A DNA stretch of 64,000 nucleotides, taken from an uncultured Pelagibacteraceae bacterium. Lineage in GTDB: Bacteria > Pseudomonadota > Alphaproteobacteria > Pelagibacterales > Pelagibacteraceae. The stretch is from assembly GCA_902572605.1 (NCBI GenBank), contig CACGGD010000001.1:221861-285860 (forward strand). The letters are read 5' to 3'. The translations under genes were made by a program, and so were the position numbers. Positions 16,479 to 23,944 of this stretch are shown here, one piece after another; position 1 is the stretch's first letter; each line of letters starts with the position of its first letter. The notes below the pieces were generated by a model. That model ran no database searches. It was not told where the DNA came from and saw only the letters and a list, made by a program, of their open reading frames with translations.

Positions 16479-17703
16479 GAATAAACTATTTAGTAAATCC
16501 GTAAATTTTGATCTTAAGAGGATTAAATTAGTTCTTAAAAAATTAAACAACCCTGAAAAAAAATTAAAAAATGTTATCAATATTATAGGAAGCGATGGGA
16601 AATACTCTCTTTTAACTTCCTTAAAATTTTTTATCGAAGCGAATAATCAAAAAACTTCAGCTTATATTTCACCTAGTTTAAAAGATATTAGAGAACGTTT
16701 CTGGATGGGTAATAATTTTTTACGTTATGAAGAAATTAAAAAAACAGTAAAAATCATAGAAAAGCAGAGGATTAACTTAACAATTTTTGAAGCTCTAACG
16801 GTTATATTTATCTTAAATGTAGCGAAAAAAAATAATGATTATAATCTTATCGAAGCTGGCGCATTATTCGCTAAAGACTCGACAAATCTTTTTGATTTTC
16901 CAAAAATACAAGCTGTAGTGAACATAAATAAACAGCATTTAAATTTTTTAAAAAATAAAACTTTGAATGAAGTGATTTATCAAAAAGTTGGATTTTTAAG
17001 CAACTTTACCAATATTTATATTGGGAAACAAAAACCCGTGGTTTTGAAAAAGATAAAACAAGTATTAAAAAGAAATACCAGTTTTATTCAGTATTCTAAC
17101 TCATGGAAACTGATTAAATCAAATAATAGTTTTTTTTATAAAGATAAAAAAACAAAGATAAAATTGAATACAAAATATATTCATTCAAAAGGTCTATTAG
17201 AAAATCTTTGTTTAGCTATTAAAATTGCTTTAGATCTTAAAATCGATAAAAAAATAATATTAAAAACTATTCCTAAAATTAAGTTTGAAGCTAGAATAGA
17301 TTATATAACGAAAGGTAAATTAACTAAAAAGATATATAAAAATGAAAAACTTTTAATAGATGGTTGTCATTCTGAAGTAAGTGGTAAAAATTTAGCTAAT
17401 TATCTTAAAACTCTCAAAGTCCCAATTTATGGCATATGGGCCATGACAAAAAATAAAAATCCCATAAGATTTATAAAACAATTTGAAGGAATATTTAGAA
17501 AAATTATAACTATTCCAATAGAAAATGAGACTGCTGCCTTATCTAATAAATTATTGTTCAAAATAGCAAAAAGAAATAATTATAATTCTGAAACTTCTAA
17601 AAGTTTTGAAGAAGCTTTAAAAAAAATTAGTTCGAGAGAGAAAAAGATTATTTGTGTTTTTGGATCTCTTTATTTATGTGGAAATGTTTTAAATAAAAAT
17701 TAA
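16429..17703 (+). CDS. folC: FolC-like folylpolyglutamate/dihydrofolate synthase, strongly diverged
   Basis: The 424-residue Mur-ligase-type protein occupies the normal folC place after accD. Recognisable points are ERFW near residue 89, TIFEALTVIFI (family TxFEx...T), a late LLIDGCHSEVSG (family DGAHNP) and FGSLYLCGNVL (family GSLYLxGEV). Key motifs are degraded. The P-loop GTNGKGS is GSDGKYS (54-60), the VGLGGRxDATN region is EAGALFAKDSTN (142-153), and the GLDH metal/nucleotide segment is NINKQHLNFL. It may be slow, altered in substrate, or non-catalytic. A second in-frame ATG at 16441 is an alternative start. Confidence 0.7.
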   Translation: MSHLMSQSIDLYNQLAKNKLFSKSVNFDLKRIKLVLKKLNNPEKKLKNVINIIGSDGKYSLLTSLKFFIEANNQKTSAYISPSLKDIRERFWMGNNFLRYEEIKKTVKIIEKQRINLTIFEALTVIFILNVAKKNNDYNLIEAGALFAKDSTNLFDFPKIQAVVNINKQHLNFLKNKTLNEVIYQKVGFLSNFTNIYIGKQKPVVLKKIKQVLKRNTSFIQYSNSWKLIKSNNSFFYKDKKTKIKLNTKYIHSKGLLENLCLAIKIALDLKIDKKIILKTIPKIKFEARIDYITKGKLTKKIYKNEKLLIDGCHSEVSGKNLANYLKTLKVPIYGIWAMTKNKNPIRFIKQFEGIFRKIITIPIENETAALSNKLLFKIAKRNNYNSETSKSFEEALKKISSREKKIICVFGSLYLCGNVLNKN

Positions 17704-18020
17704 ATATTTTCTTTAATCCAAGAAACAATATTTGATTTTGTAGTTGCTCCTACTTTAGTAGCCTTAAGCTCACCTCCTTTAAATAATAGCATGGTAGGTA
17801 TACCTTTAATTCCATACTTGGTAGGTGTGTTGGGCTCTTGATCTATATTATGTTTTGCTATAACAACTTGATCTTTCATCTCTTCAGATATTTCTTCAAG
17901 AACAGGACCAATTTGTTTACAAGGACCGCACCATTCAGCCCAAAAATCTACTACGGTAGGTTTATTTGATTTGATAACATCACTATCAAAACTTTCGTCT
18001 GTAATTGCTTTAGTAGGCAT
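17700..18020 (-). CDS. trxA: Thioredoxin
   Basis: The 106-residue thioredoxin has the active site FWAEWCGPCK, the cis-Pro in KGIPTMLLF and the expected fold order. It is a general disulfide reductant for ribonucleotide reductase, MsrA and other enzymes. It is convergent with folC, sharing the last 4 nt. No SD is obvious upstream. Confidence 0.95.
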   Translation of the reverse strand: MPTKAITDESFDSDVIKSNKPTVVDFWAEWCGPCKQIGPVLEEISEEMKDQVVIAKHNIDQEPNTPTKYGIKGIPTMLLFKGGELKATKVGATTKSNIVSWIKENI

Positions 18021-18054
18021 ATATTCTAAATAAGTATTTTTGATTTAAAGTCAA

Positions 18055-19476
18055 CTATGCAGAAGAGTAAATTTTTTCTAATTCTTCAACGTACGCGTTA
18101 ATTTCATCAAGGATAACTAATTTTTCAGGTTGTCCCTCTTTTTCAAATTTAGCTCTGAGAGTATCTATTTCTGAATAAGTTCTTGGAATAGTGTTCCATT
18201 TTTCATTATTTGTACTTAAAAGTTTTTTTGCTGTATCTCTGTGAATTAAGTTATAGTCAGACTTACTTAACATTTCAGGTTTCTCCATATAAAATAGTTT
18301 TTTTCCAAAATATTGAAGTCTTTCATCTTTAAATTTAGAGAGAACTGCTAATTTTTTATCCCAATCAACTTTATGAAATTCAGGCATTATTTTATTATCT
18401 TCAGCAGAGGTAAACTTGGCATAAATGCTTTCTTCATTATGTAAATCTTCTTGTGATTTAGACTGTTCTTTTTCTTCTACTTCTGAACGTTTAATTGATA
18501 TAATTTTCTCTGAAAATTCTTTATTTTCTTTTACAAGTTTAGCTCTAGCTTGTAGTTTTGCCGTTCCAATCATTTTGTACTCATCAAATTTATCACCGTA
18601 GGATGGATCCATTATAACAGGATGTTTATTATGTCTTACAGTTCTAATAAATTTAGGTTGTTTTTTCATTGCAGCTGTTAATTCTTGGATTGGCATTTTT
18701 AAATATAAGCTGGGATCATGTCTTAAATCAAAACATAAAGGCCACTGGTATTGAGGATGTTGACAAATAAAAGTTTGAACATAAGGTCTGCTCTTTCCGT
18801 AAAAATATTCATTAGTACAAAATAATAATTCTTTTTGTATCAAGGTTAAGGTCTGGTTTTTATCCATTGTTAACATACTAGCTTTCCAAACATTGGGAGC
18901 TTTATTTATAATTAATTTTGCTATACCGACTGTAGCCATGACATCTCCAATTGCACTATGAGCAGCGCCATGTTCAATTCCATTTAAAGGCGCCATTTGA
19001 TCTAATTTATAAACGTCATTACCTTTTTCATTCACAGAATTTTTAAGTGTATTTGGATAATAGAGATTAGCTGCACGTGCTAAGCTCAGCATGTCACCTC
19101 TTGTGTTGCCATTAGTGCTAGTAATATAAGGGTATTCCAAGGTTTGAAAAAGTGTGCATCTTAAAAATTCTTCATCAAATTCAATACTATTAAATCCAAT
19201 ATAAGTAGCCTTTCCCCATCTTTTTAAGGTCTCGACAAATTGTCTAATCATTTCATAATGAGAAAGATTAGATTTTTTTAACATACTGGGTGAAGTTTTA
19301 TTTACTATTAAAGCCATGGCTTCAGGTATTACTCCAGGACTAAGTCTGCATCTCGAGTCAAAACGATCTAATTCTTCTAGATTATCATTTGTTAAAACTG
19401 CGCCAATTTGAATTATTTGACCCCAGTATTTATTAGAAGAACTCGTCTCAAAATCATAAAAGACAAAATTTGACAT
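18055..19476 (-). CDS. sbcB: Exonuclease I (single-strand DNA-specific)
   Basis: The 473-residue protein matches E. coli ExoI in length and plan: a DEDDh exonuclease domain with FVFYDFETSSSN (Exo I), FNSIEFDEEFLR (Exo II) and AHSAIGDVMATVGIA (Exo III, His and Asp), followed by the SH3-like region (about 205-340) and a C-terminal helical part. It degrades ssDNA 3'-5' in mismatch repair and recombination. It forms a minus-strand pair with rmuC, 6 bp apart. Presence of sbcB is less usual in alphaproteobacteria than in gammaproteobacteria. Confidence 0.85.
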   Translation of the reverse strand: MSNFVFYDFETSSSNKYWGQIIQIGAVLTNDNLEELDRFDSRCRLSPGVIPEAMALIVNKTSPSMLKKSNLSHYEMIRQFVETLKRWGKATYIGFNSIEFDEEFLRCTLFQTLEYPYITSTNGNTRGDMLSLARAANLYYPNTLKNSVNEKGNDVYKLDQMAPLNGIEHGAAHSAIGDVMATVGIAKLIINKAPNVWKASMLTMDKNQTLTLIQKELLFCTNEYFYGKSRPYVQTFICQHPQYQWPLCFDLRHDPSLYLKMPIQELTAAMKKQPKFIRTVRHNKHPVIMDPSYGDKFDEYKMIGTAKLQARAKLVKENKEFSEKIISIKRSEVEEKEQSKSQEDLHNEESIYAKFTSAEDNKIMPEFHKVDWDKKLAVLSKFKDERLQYFGKKLFYMEKPEMLSKSDYNLIHRDTAKKLLSTNNEKWNTIPRTYSEIDTLRAKFEKEGQPEKLVILDEINAYVEELEKIYSSA

Positions 19477-19482
19477 ATTGAT

Positions 19483-20511
19483 TTACTTTAGAACTTTTAT
19501 CTTTTCTGGATTTTCTTTCAAGGAGTCTGTTACTTGCTCTGGATTTTTAATATTTCCAAGCGTATTCATTATAGATCTGGCGTCTCTACCAAAACCATCG
19601 GTTGCAGTCATAGCTTGTTCTAACTTCTTTCTTAGGTCTTTAATTCCTTCAAAATGTTTTTCAAACCTTGAGCTTATATTTCTTAAATCGCTATAAATTT
19701 GAGTGGCATGTTGTTGAACTTTGAGTGTCTGAAATCCTAAATGATAAGATTGTAGCAAAGCAGATAAAGTGTTAGGGCCTGAAACAGTAACTTTATATTT
19801 TGCTCTAAGTTCTTGCAGTAAGAGTTCTTTTGTCTTTGGGTCTCTATAGCTTGAAAGTTCTGAGAATAATCCTTCAGTGGGAACATAAATAATCGCAAAA
19901 TCTGTACTTTTAGGTGGAGCTATATATTTTGAATTAACTGTTTTAGCTTTTAATCTAAAGGCTGCCGCTAAATCTTTTCTCGCCTCAGCTTGAGCCTCTT
20001 TATTATTAGCATTGTAGGCATCATCAATTGCTTTATATTTCTCAACTGGCCAATGACTATCTATTGGTAATAAAACATCTTGAAGCTTTATAGCAAATTC
20101 AACTGTTTCTGATGTATCATCTTTCATTTTTGCATTAGCAATAAATTGAGATGCAGGAAGTAAGTCTTTTAGAAGAGCGCCTAACCCAAATTCCGCAAGA
20201 GTCCCGTAAGTTTTTACTCCACTTAAAATTCTACTAAAATTATCTTGGCTTTTATTAAGCTCACTGACTTGCTGGTTAAAAACTGAAACTTTTTCATCAA
20301 CTTTAGTTAAAGCTCCTGTCATATCTTTAGCAATTTCTTTACTCATAGAACCAAAAGATTGACCAAAGGTTTCTTTAAATGAATTAAATTCATCTTTGAA
20401 AGTTTGCTCTGGGTTAACAGGTTTTTCAGGCTTATTTCTTATTAAAAAGAAAATAACCCCAAGATTAATAACAACTAATAATACGACTAAAACTATAATT
20501 AACGAATCCAT
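19483..20511 (-). CDS. rmuC: RmuC-family DNA recombination protein
   Basis: The 342-residue protein has an N-terminal membrane helix (about residues 3-23), a coiled-coil segment (about 45-105) and the RmuC nuclease-like domain (about 110-300) with KTYGTLAEFGLGALLKDLL, IDSHWPVEKY, FAIIYVPTEGLFSEL and VSGPNTLSALLQSYHLGFQ. RmuC limits inversions and is thought to act on DNA structures. It lies downstream of the small-protein/homing-nuclease island and next to sbcB, making a DNA-repair pair. Confidence 0.9.
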   Translation of the reverse strand: MDSLIIVLVVLLVVINLGVIFFLIRNKPEKPVNPEQTFKDEFNSFKETFGQSFGSMSKEIAKDMTGALTKVDEKVSVFNQQVSELNKSQDNFSRILSGVKTYGTLAEFGLGALLKDLLPASQFIANAKMKDDTSETVEFAIKLQDVLLPIDSHWPVEKYKAIDDAYNANNKEAQAEARKDLAAAFRLKAKTVNSKYIAPPKSTDFAIIYVPTEGLFSELSSYRDPKTKELLLQELRAKYKVTVSGPNTLSALLQSYHLGFQTLKVQQHATQIYSDLRNISSRFEKHFEGIKDLRKKLEQAMTATDGFGRDARSIMNTLGNIKNPEQVTDSLKENPEKIKVLK

Positions 20512-20532
20512 ATTTTAATATACCTCACAATT

Positions 20533-20721
20533 TTATTTTCCTCTAGCAATATCAATTTGCATCTGTGTCCATTGATCTCCAGGATCGTAGTCCGGGTTCT
20601 CTTCCATAAATGCTTTTTCATCCTGGAGCATTTCAGCTAGATCTCTTCCACATGGTTCGAAATCCTCATAGATATATTTTTTTTTATCTATCTCAGGTTT
20701 TATTTTTTTTCTTTTAGACAT
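20533..20721 (-). CDS. Small acidic-tailed protein of unknown function
   Basis: The 62-residue protein begins MSKRKKIKPEIDKKKYIY and continues with an acidic tail (EDFEPCGRDLAEMLQDEKAF, then NPDYDPGDQWTQ). An upstream ATG (20734-20736) would add five residues, but a strong AGGAGGG at 20725-20731 sits 3-4 nt before the ATG at 20719-20721, which decides the start. The start lies 8 nt inside the end of the homing-nuclease-like gene, so the two are translationally linked. I do not recognise the family. The strong SD is unlike neighbouring core genes. Confidence 0.6.
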   Translation of the reverse strand: MSKRKKIKPEIDKKKYIYEDFEPCGRDLAEMLQDEKAFMEENPDYDPGDQWTQMQIDIARGK

Positions 20722-21571
20722 CTGCCCTCCTTTCATTCATTTTTTTAAGTTTTAAACCTTTATTCCAGGCAACCTGGGCACCTTTCTTTCCCTTGTTCCA
20801 AGGAACATGTCCTTTGTGACTTAAAGACATTCTCATTCTTGTCTCCATAGAAAATTTCTTTCCTTTATTCCAGGCAAGTTGAAGTCCTTTCTTTCCTTTA
20901 TTCCACGGCTCATTACCTTTATTCCACATAAATTTTTTTAAATTTTTTCTTAATTTAGCTTTATGTTTTTCACTTTTAGGAACTCCCTTTCGCATTTCTG
21001 ACATTTTCAATCTTGTTTCTTCTGATGCTTTTCTTCCTAAATTTGCTAATCTTATTTTTTGTCGGGTTTCCAAACTTCTCTTAACCCCAATATTTCCTTT
21101 TCTTATATTTTCAATATGTGTTTTACTCAGTTTTCTTCCTCTTCTCATTTTTGACAATTTTGCTTTAGTTTCTAAACTAGCTTTTTTTCCTTTGTTACCT
21201 TTTGATATTTTTAATCTCGTTTCTTTCGAAGGCTTCTTACCTAATAGTGGGTGCACCTTATTTAAAATTGCTGGGAAAGCATTTTTATTTATCCAATTTT
21301 CATTTTTGTAAATTTTTCTATTGTATTTTGTTTCATATAATCTTGCCTCATTAACAGTGTCGAAAGTCCAACAAAACTTAATTTTAAAATTTGACGGATT
21401 ATTTTTAAATTCATTTCTTATTTCCCTACTACTTGTAAAGTAAACTACTCGTAGATCTTTTATTGGAGGCACCTTATTTCCCCATCTAACACCATGGTAT
21501 TTCTTATTGTCTGACAATCTAGTTACTAAATAAGTATAAGGTTTGATTTTATTGAATTGTTTTGTTTTCAT
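20714..21571 (-). CDS. Phage-type homing endonuclease-like protein (GIY-YIG-like plus NUMOD3 repeats)
   Basis: The 285-residue, very basic protein has a GIY-YIG-like N-terminal region: YTYLVTRL (12-19), KKYHGVRW (23-30), YFTSS (44-48) and a candidate catalytic Glu80 in EARLYETKY. This matches the short nuclease domain found in T4-like and cyanophage putative homing nucleases. It is followed by five or more tandem 17-residue NUMOD3-type DNA-binding repeats (112-213; pattern S-x-ET-x-x-K-x-S...G, with Gly at 128, 145, 162, 179 and 196). The C-terminal part has five WNKG units (216, 223, 234, 258, 269). This is the clearest horizontally acquired gene here. It does not obviously interrupt another gene. 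Activity is unknown. Confidence 0.75.
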   Translation of the reverse strand: MKTKQFNKIKPYTYLVTRLSDNKKYHGVRWGNKVPPIKDLRVVYFTSSREIRNEFKNNPSNFKIKFCWTFDTVNEARLYETKYNRKIYKNENWINKNAFPAILNKVHPLLGKKPSKETRLKISKGNKGKKASLETKAKLSKMRRGRKLSKTHIENIRKGNIGVKRSLETRQKIRLANLGRKASEETRLKMSEMRKGVPKSEKHKAKLRKNLKKFMWNKGNEPWNKGKKGLQLAWNKGKKFSMETRMRMSLSHKGHVPWNKGKKGAQVAWNKGLKLKKMNERRADV

Positions 21572-21572
21572 A

Positions 21573-21845
21573 TTAATTTAAAACGCTATGCCCTCTGTTA
21601 GTTAAACATTTTTTGTAAATTACTTTTGATTTTGTCTCAGCGTTCGGTGACCATAACCAATGAGAAAAATCCCCAATTAAAGAACTATTGGCTTTAGCTA
21701 TTGTTTTACAATGCTGTAAATCGTTCGTTATCTCTGATGCCTTGTCGCTTTTAAAAGTACCGCTTCTACCAGCTGTATCTATTACTGGTTTGTAAGAGCA
21801 AGCATTTACTGCCACAAAAGCAATTATAATAAATAAATATTTCAT
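21573..21845 (-). CDS. Small lipoprotein of unknown function
   Basis: The 90-residue protein starts with a lipoprotein signal (MKYLFIIIAFVAVNAC), whose Cys16 would be lipidated. The mature part contains two further Cys (NDLQHCKTIAKAN and KKCLTNRG) and ends LTNRGHSVLN, a pattern seen in small outer-membrane-associated lipoproteins. It ends 1 nt before the start of the homing-nuclease-like gene, so the three genes 21845-20533 probably form one minus-strand unit. Function is not recognised. Confidence 0.65.
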   Translation of the reverse strand: MKYLFIIIAFVAVNACSYKPVIDTAGRSGTFKSDKASEITNDLQHCKTIAKANSSLIGDFSHWLWSPNAETKSKVIYKKCLTNRGHSVLN

Positions 21846-21878
21846 AACTTGATCCTATTTTGTTTAAGAAAAAAATCG

Positions 21879-21915
21879 ATTTAATTGATGCCTAATCTTT
21901 TAGAATATTTAGGCA
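21879..21915. repeat. Duplicated hairpin element, copy A
   Basis: The 17-bp sequence ATTTAATTGATGCCTAA (21879-21895) also occurs exactly at 22006-22022. Each copy forms the left arm of an inverted repeat. Here TGCCTAA (21889-21895) pairs with TTAGGCA (21909-21915). A-tracts follow. It lies just upstream of the lipoprotein gene. Confidence 0.6.
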
Positions 21916-21951
21916 AAAAAAAACAACCCCTAGTGCGTACTAGGGGTTGTT
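21915..21951 (-). terminator. Strong terminator-like hairpin, T-tract on the minus strand
   Basis: A perfect 13-bp stem (AACAACCCCTAGT / ACTAGGGGTTGTT, 21922-21934 and 21939-21951) with a GCGT loop. The A9 run at 21915-21923 becomes a T-run on the minus strand, so it would stop minus-strand transcripts arriving from rlmN or from an unknown RNA in 21952-22048. It lies upstream, not downstream, of the lipoprotein gene. Confidence 0.7.
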
Positions 21952-22005
21952 GGATAGAAAGGATGATAATGCAAATTAACACTATCAAAATTATACAAAA
22001 AATAT

Positions 22006-22041
22006 ATTTAATTGATGCCTAAAATTCTATAAACTTTAGGC
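22006..22041. repeat. Duplicated hairpin element, copy B
   Basis: This is the second copy of ATTTAATTGATGCCTAA (22006-22022). The arms GCCTAAA (22017-22023) and TTTAGGC (22035-22041) form a 7-bp inverted repeat with an 11-nt spacer. It ends 7 bp before the ATG at 22049, so it would cover the ribosome-binding region or act as an operator of the next gene. Confidence 0.6.
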
Positions 22042-22048
22042 GTAGATT

Positions 22049-22501
22049 ATGCCAAAGGTAAGAGACTTTTTAACTATAGAACAAGCTCTAAGTCGAGCAC
22101 TTGAACATCTTTCAGATGAAGATTTACAAGCAACTAAAAAGAAGAAAATAACATTTCGGGATTATGCTGACCCAAGTAAACAAGATAGAAATATTACTCT
22201 TAAAGATACTATTGATTTAGACATAGCATTAATGAAAAAAGGGAAAGGCCATCCTTTGTTTGACGTTTATCAATCAATCATGGAAAAAGCTTTGGAAGGT
22301 CAAAATTTAAAGCCAGACGTTACGAAAACTCTTCTAAATATGGGTGAACGAGTTGGTAAATTAATGGGAGTTACCGAAAAGGCTATGGAACCATCGAGTC
22401 CAGGAGGTAGCTTAATTAGCCCAAAAGAAAAAGAAAATATTTACAATGCTATAAAAGATTTAGAAGAAAAAATTACCAATTTAAAAAGTTCAATTAAATA
22501 A
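22049..22501 (+). CDS. Hypothetical protein next to the duplicated hairpins
   Basis: The 150-residue soluble protein has no signal peptide or membrane segment. It starts MPKVRDFLTIEQALSRALEH, has a basic patch (QATKKKKITFRDYADPSKQD), a central helical part (KGHPLFDVYQSIMEKALEG) and a C-terminal predicted coiled coil (KENIYNAIKDLEEKITNLK). The 3' end overlaps the end of rlmN by 12 nt on the other strand. Its start lies just after hairpin copy B, which suggests translational or operator control. I do not recognise the family. Confidence 0.65.
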   Translation: MPKVRDFLTIEQALSRALEHLSDEDLQATKKKKITFRDYADPSKQDRNITLKDTIDLDIALMKKGKGHPLFDVYQSIMEKALEGQNLKPDVTKTLLNMGERVGKLMGVTEKAMEPSSPGGSLISPKEKENIYNAIKDLEEKITNLKSSIK

Positions 22502-23578
22502 TGCCTTCTTATTTGCCAAAGAACCACATGATGCATTTATATCTCTACCTCTACTTCTTCTAAACAAAGAAAGAAATCCTGCATCTTGTATAGTCTTTGA
22601 AAATTTATCGATATTCTCCTGACTTGCGGCCTTAAAATTTTTATTTGAAAGTGGATTAAACTCAATTAAATTTAGTTTTGAAGGTACTTTTTTCATAATC
22701 TTTATTAACTCTTTAGCGTGATCCCCTGTTAAATTTTCATCTAAACATATCCACTCAATAAATATTGGTAATTTTGTTTTTTCATAATATTTTTTTAATT
22801 GCGGGATTAAAGAATTAATTGAATACTTATCATTAATAGGCATTAACTCTGATCTATGCTTTGGTATTGAGCTATGTAAACTCCATGCAAGATAAACATC
22901 TAGTTCATTTGCAGCCCACTCAATAGCATCTATATCATCTTTTTTAATACCAATGCCTACTGTACTTACTGTTATTCGGGTTCTGCCATATTCTAAGCCA
23001 TCTTTATTTTTTGAATTATCGATAGCAATTTTAACGTTATCTAAATTTAAAAAAGGAGATCCTTCACCCATTAAAACTTGATTAGTTATTTTTTTTTGCG
23101 TGGACCAGTCATCTATATAATCCTTGCACAGTATTATTTGTGAAATAATTTCACCTGGCGACAAGTTTCTTACTAATTTTTTAGAAATTTGAGCTGTTGC
23201 ACAAAACTCACAAGAAAGGTAGCAGCCCACTGAAACTGATAAACAAATCGTATATCTACTTTGAGTTTTATCTGGAATTAAAACTGTTTCAACATTTCTT
23301 TTGTCTTTAAGTTCTAAAAGAAATTTGATTGTTCCATCTTTTGATTTTTGAATATCTACAATTTTTGGTTTATCTAAACTGATTAAGTCTTTAATTTTAT
23401 TTCTTAACTCAATTCCAAATGTTGTTAGTTCATCAAAACTTTTTATATTTTTCTTATAAACAGCATTAAAAAGCTGTTGAGATCTCATTTTAGCTTTTGT
23501 AGGTTCGACTTCAGCACTTTCTACCAAAAATACCTTAAGCTGATCAAAGTTTAAGTCGTAGAAATTTTGTTTTTCCAT
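22490..23578 (-). CDS. rlmN: 23S rRNA (adenine2503-C2)-methyltransferase RlmN
   Basis: The 362-residue radical-SAM enzyme has its 4Fe-4S motif at Cys119, Cys123 and Cys126 (CYLSCEFC), the catalytic Cys112 seven residues earlier, and the methyl-carrying Cys351 in NASCGSL near the C-terminus after RSRGRDI. It methylates A2503 in 23S rRNA and A37 in some tRNAs. One family-defining segment is altered: MGMGEPLLN reads MGEGSPFLN (170-178). The PFPGxxY-type stretch near the end is also changed (NPLSNKNF). The protein probably remains active because all essential Cys are present. Confidence 0.85.
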   Translation of the reverse strand: MEKQNFYDLNFDQLKVFLVESAEVEPTKAKMRSQQLFNAVYKKNIKSFDELTTFGIELRNKIKDLISLDKPKIVDIQKSKDGTIKFLLELKDKRNVETVLIPDKTQSRYTICLSVSVGCYLSCEFCATAQISKKLVRNLSPGEIISQIILCKDYIDDWSTQKKITNQVLMGEGSPFLNLDNVKIAIDNSKNKDGLEYGRTRITVSTVGIGIKKDDIDAIEWAANELDVYLAWSLHSSIPKHRSELMPINDKYSINSLIPQLKKYYEKTKLPIFIEWICLDENLTGDHAKELIKIMKKVPSKLNLIEFNPLSNKNFKAASQENIDKFSKTIQDAGFLSLFRRSRGRDINASCGSLANKKALFN

Positions 23579-23599
23579 TTTAAAGATTGTAAAGGCTTA

Positions 23600-23621
23600 A
23601 GAGGGGTTTTAAAACCCCTCT
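23600..23621 (-). terminator. Palindromic hairpin, probable terminator of the 63-residue gene
   Basis: A perfect 22-bp palindrome with AGAGGGGTTTT / AAAACCCCTCT arms lies between the end of the small minus-strand gene and the start of rlmN. The T-tract after the stem is short on both strands, so termination efficiency is uncertain. Partial read-through into rlmN is possible. Confidence 0.6.
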
Positions 23622-23630
23622 CTATAAAAG

Positions 23631-23822
23631 TTAAATATTCTCAGATGATTTTTTTAAATGCTTAAGAACTTTTCCGGCATTGACGCCTTCTTTAATTCTA
23701 TATCCAGAAGTTCCATTAGCATTTGTTTCTACCGCTTTTCTGGACTTTTGCATTTTGTTAAGAAATTCAGCCTGAGATTTGCTTCGGCTGAATTCATTTA
23801 ACAATTTTGTGTGTCTATCCAT
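23631..23822 (-). CDS. Small basic protein of unknown function
   Basis: The 63-residue protein is MDRHTKLLNEFSRSKSQAEF followed by a Lys-rich helix and a Gly/Asn turn (NANGTSGYRIKEG). The start is supported by AGGAGGG 5 nt upstream (minus strand of 23828-23834), a stronger ribosome site than most core genes have. A hairpin follows the stop. With its own promoter region and terminator it is likely a highly expressed monocistronic small protein. It has no signal peptide. The family is not recognised. Confidence 0.65.
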   Translation of the reverse strand: MDRHTKLLNEFSRSKSQAEFLNKMQKSRKAVETNANGTSGYRIKEGVNAGKVLKHLKKSSENI

Positions 23823-23861
23823 AACACCCTCCTTGTTTTATATTATTCAACCTACTTTTAA

Positions 23862-23899
23862 CTCATGTAGATGAGCCACTTTCTTACCATGTGGATGGT
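23862..23899. repeat. Two tandem short hairpins with matching loops
   Basis: CTCAT-GTAG-ATGAG (23862-23875) and ACCAT-GTGG-ATGGT (23886-23899) are two 14-bp inverted repeats whose centres are 24 bp apart. They share the core CAT-GTRG-ATG. They lie 40-77 bp upstream of the 63-residue gene on the minus strand and 46-83 bp upstream of the small plus-strand ORF. They may be an operator pair or leader hairpins. Confidence 0.4.
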
Positions 23900-23944
23900 G
23901 ATATCATTATAATATATAATAATTAAAGGATCAATAACTGTAAA

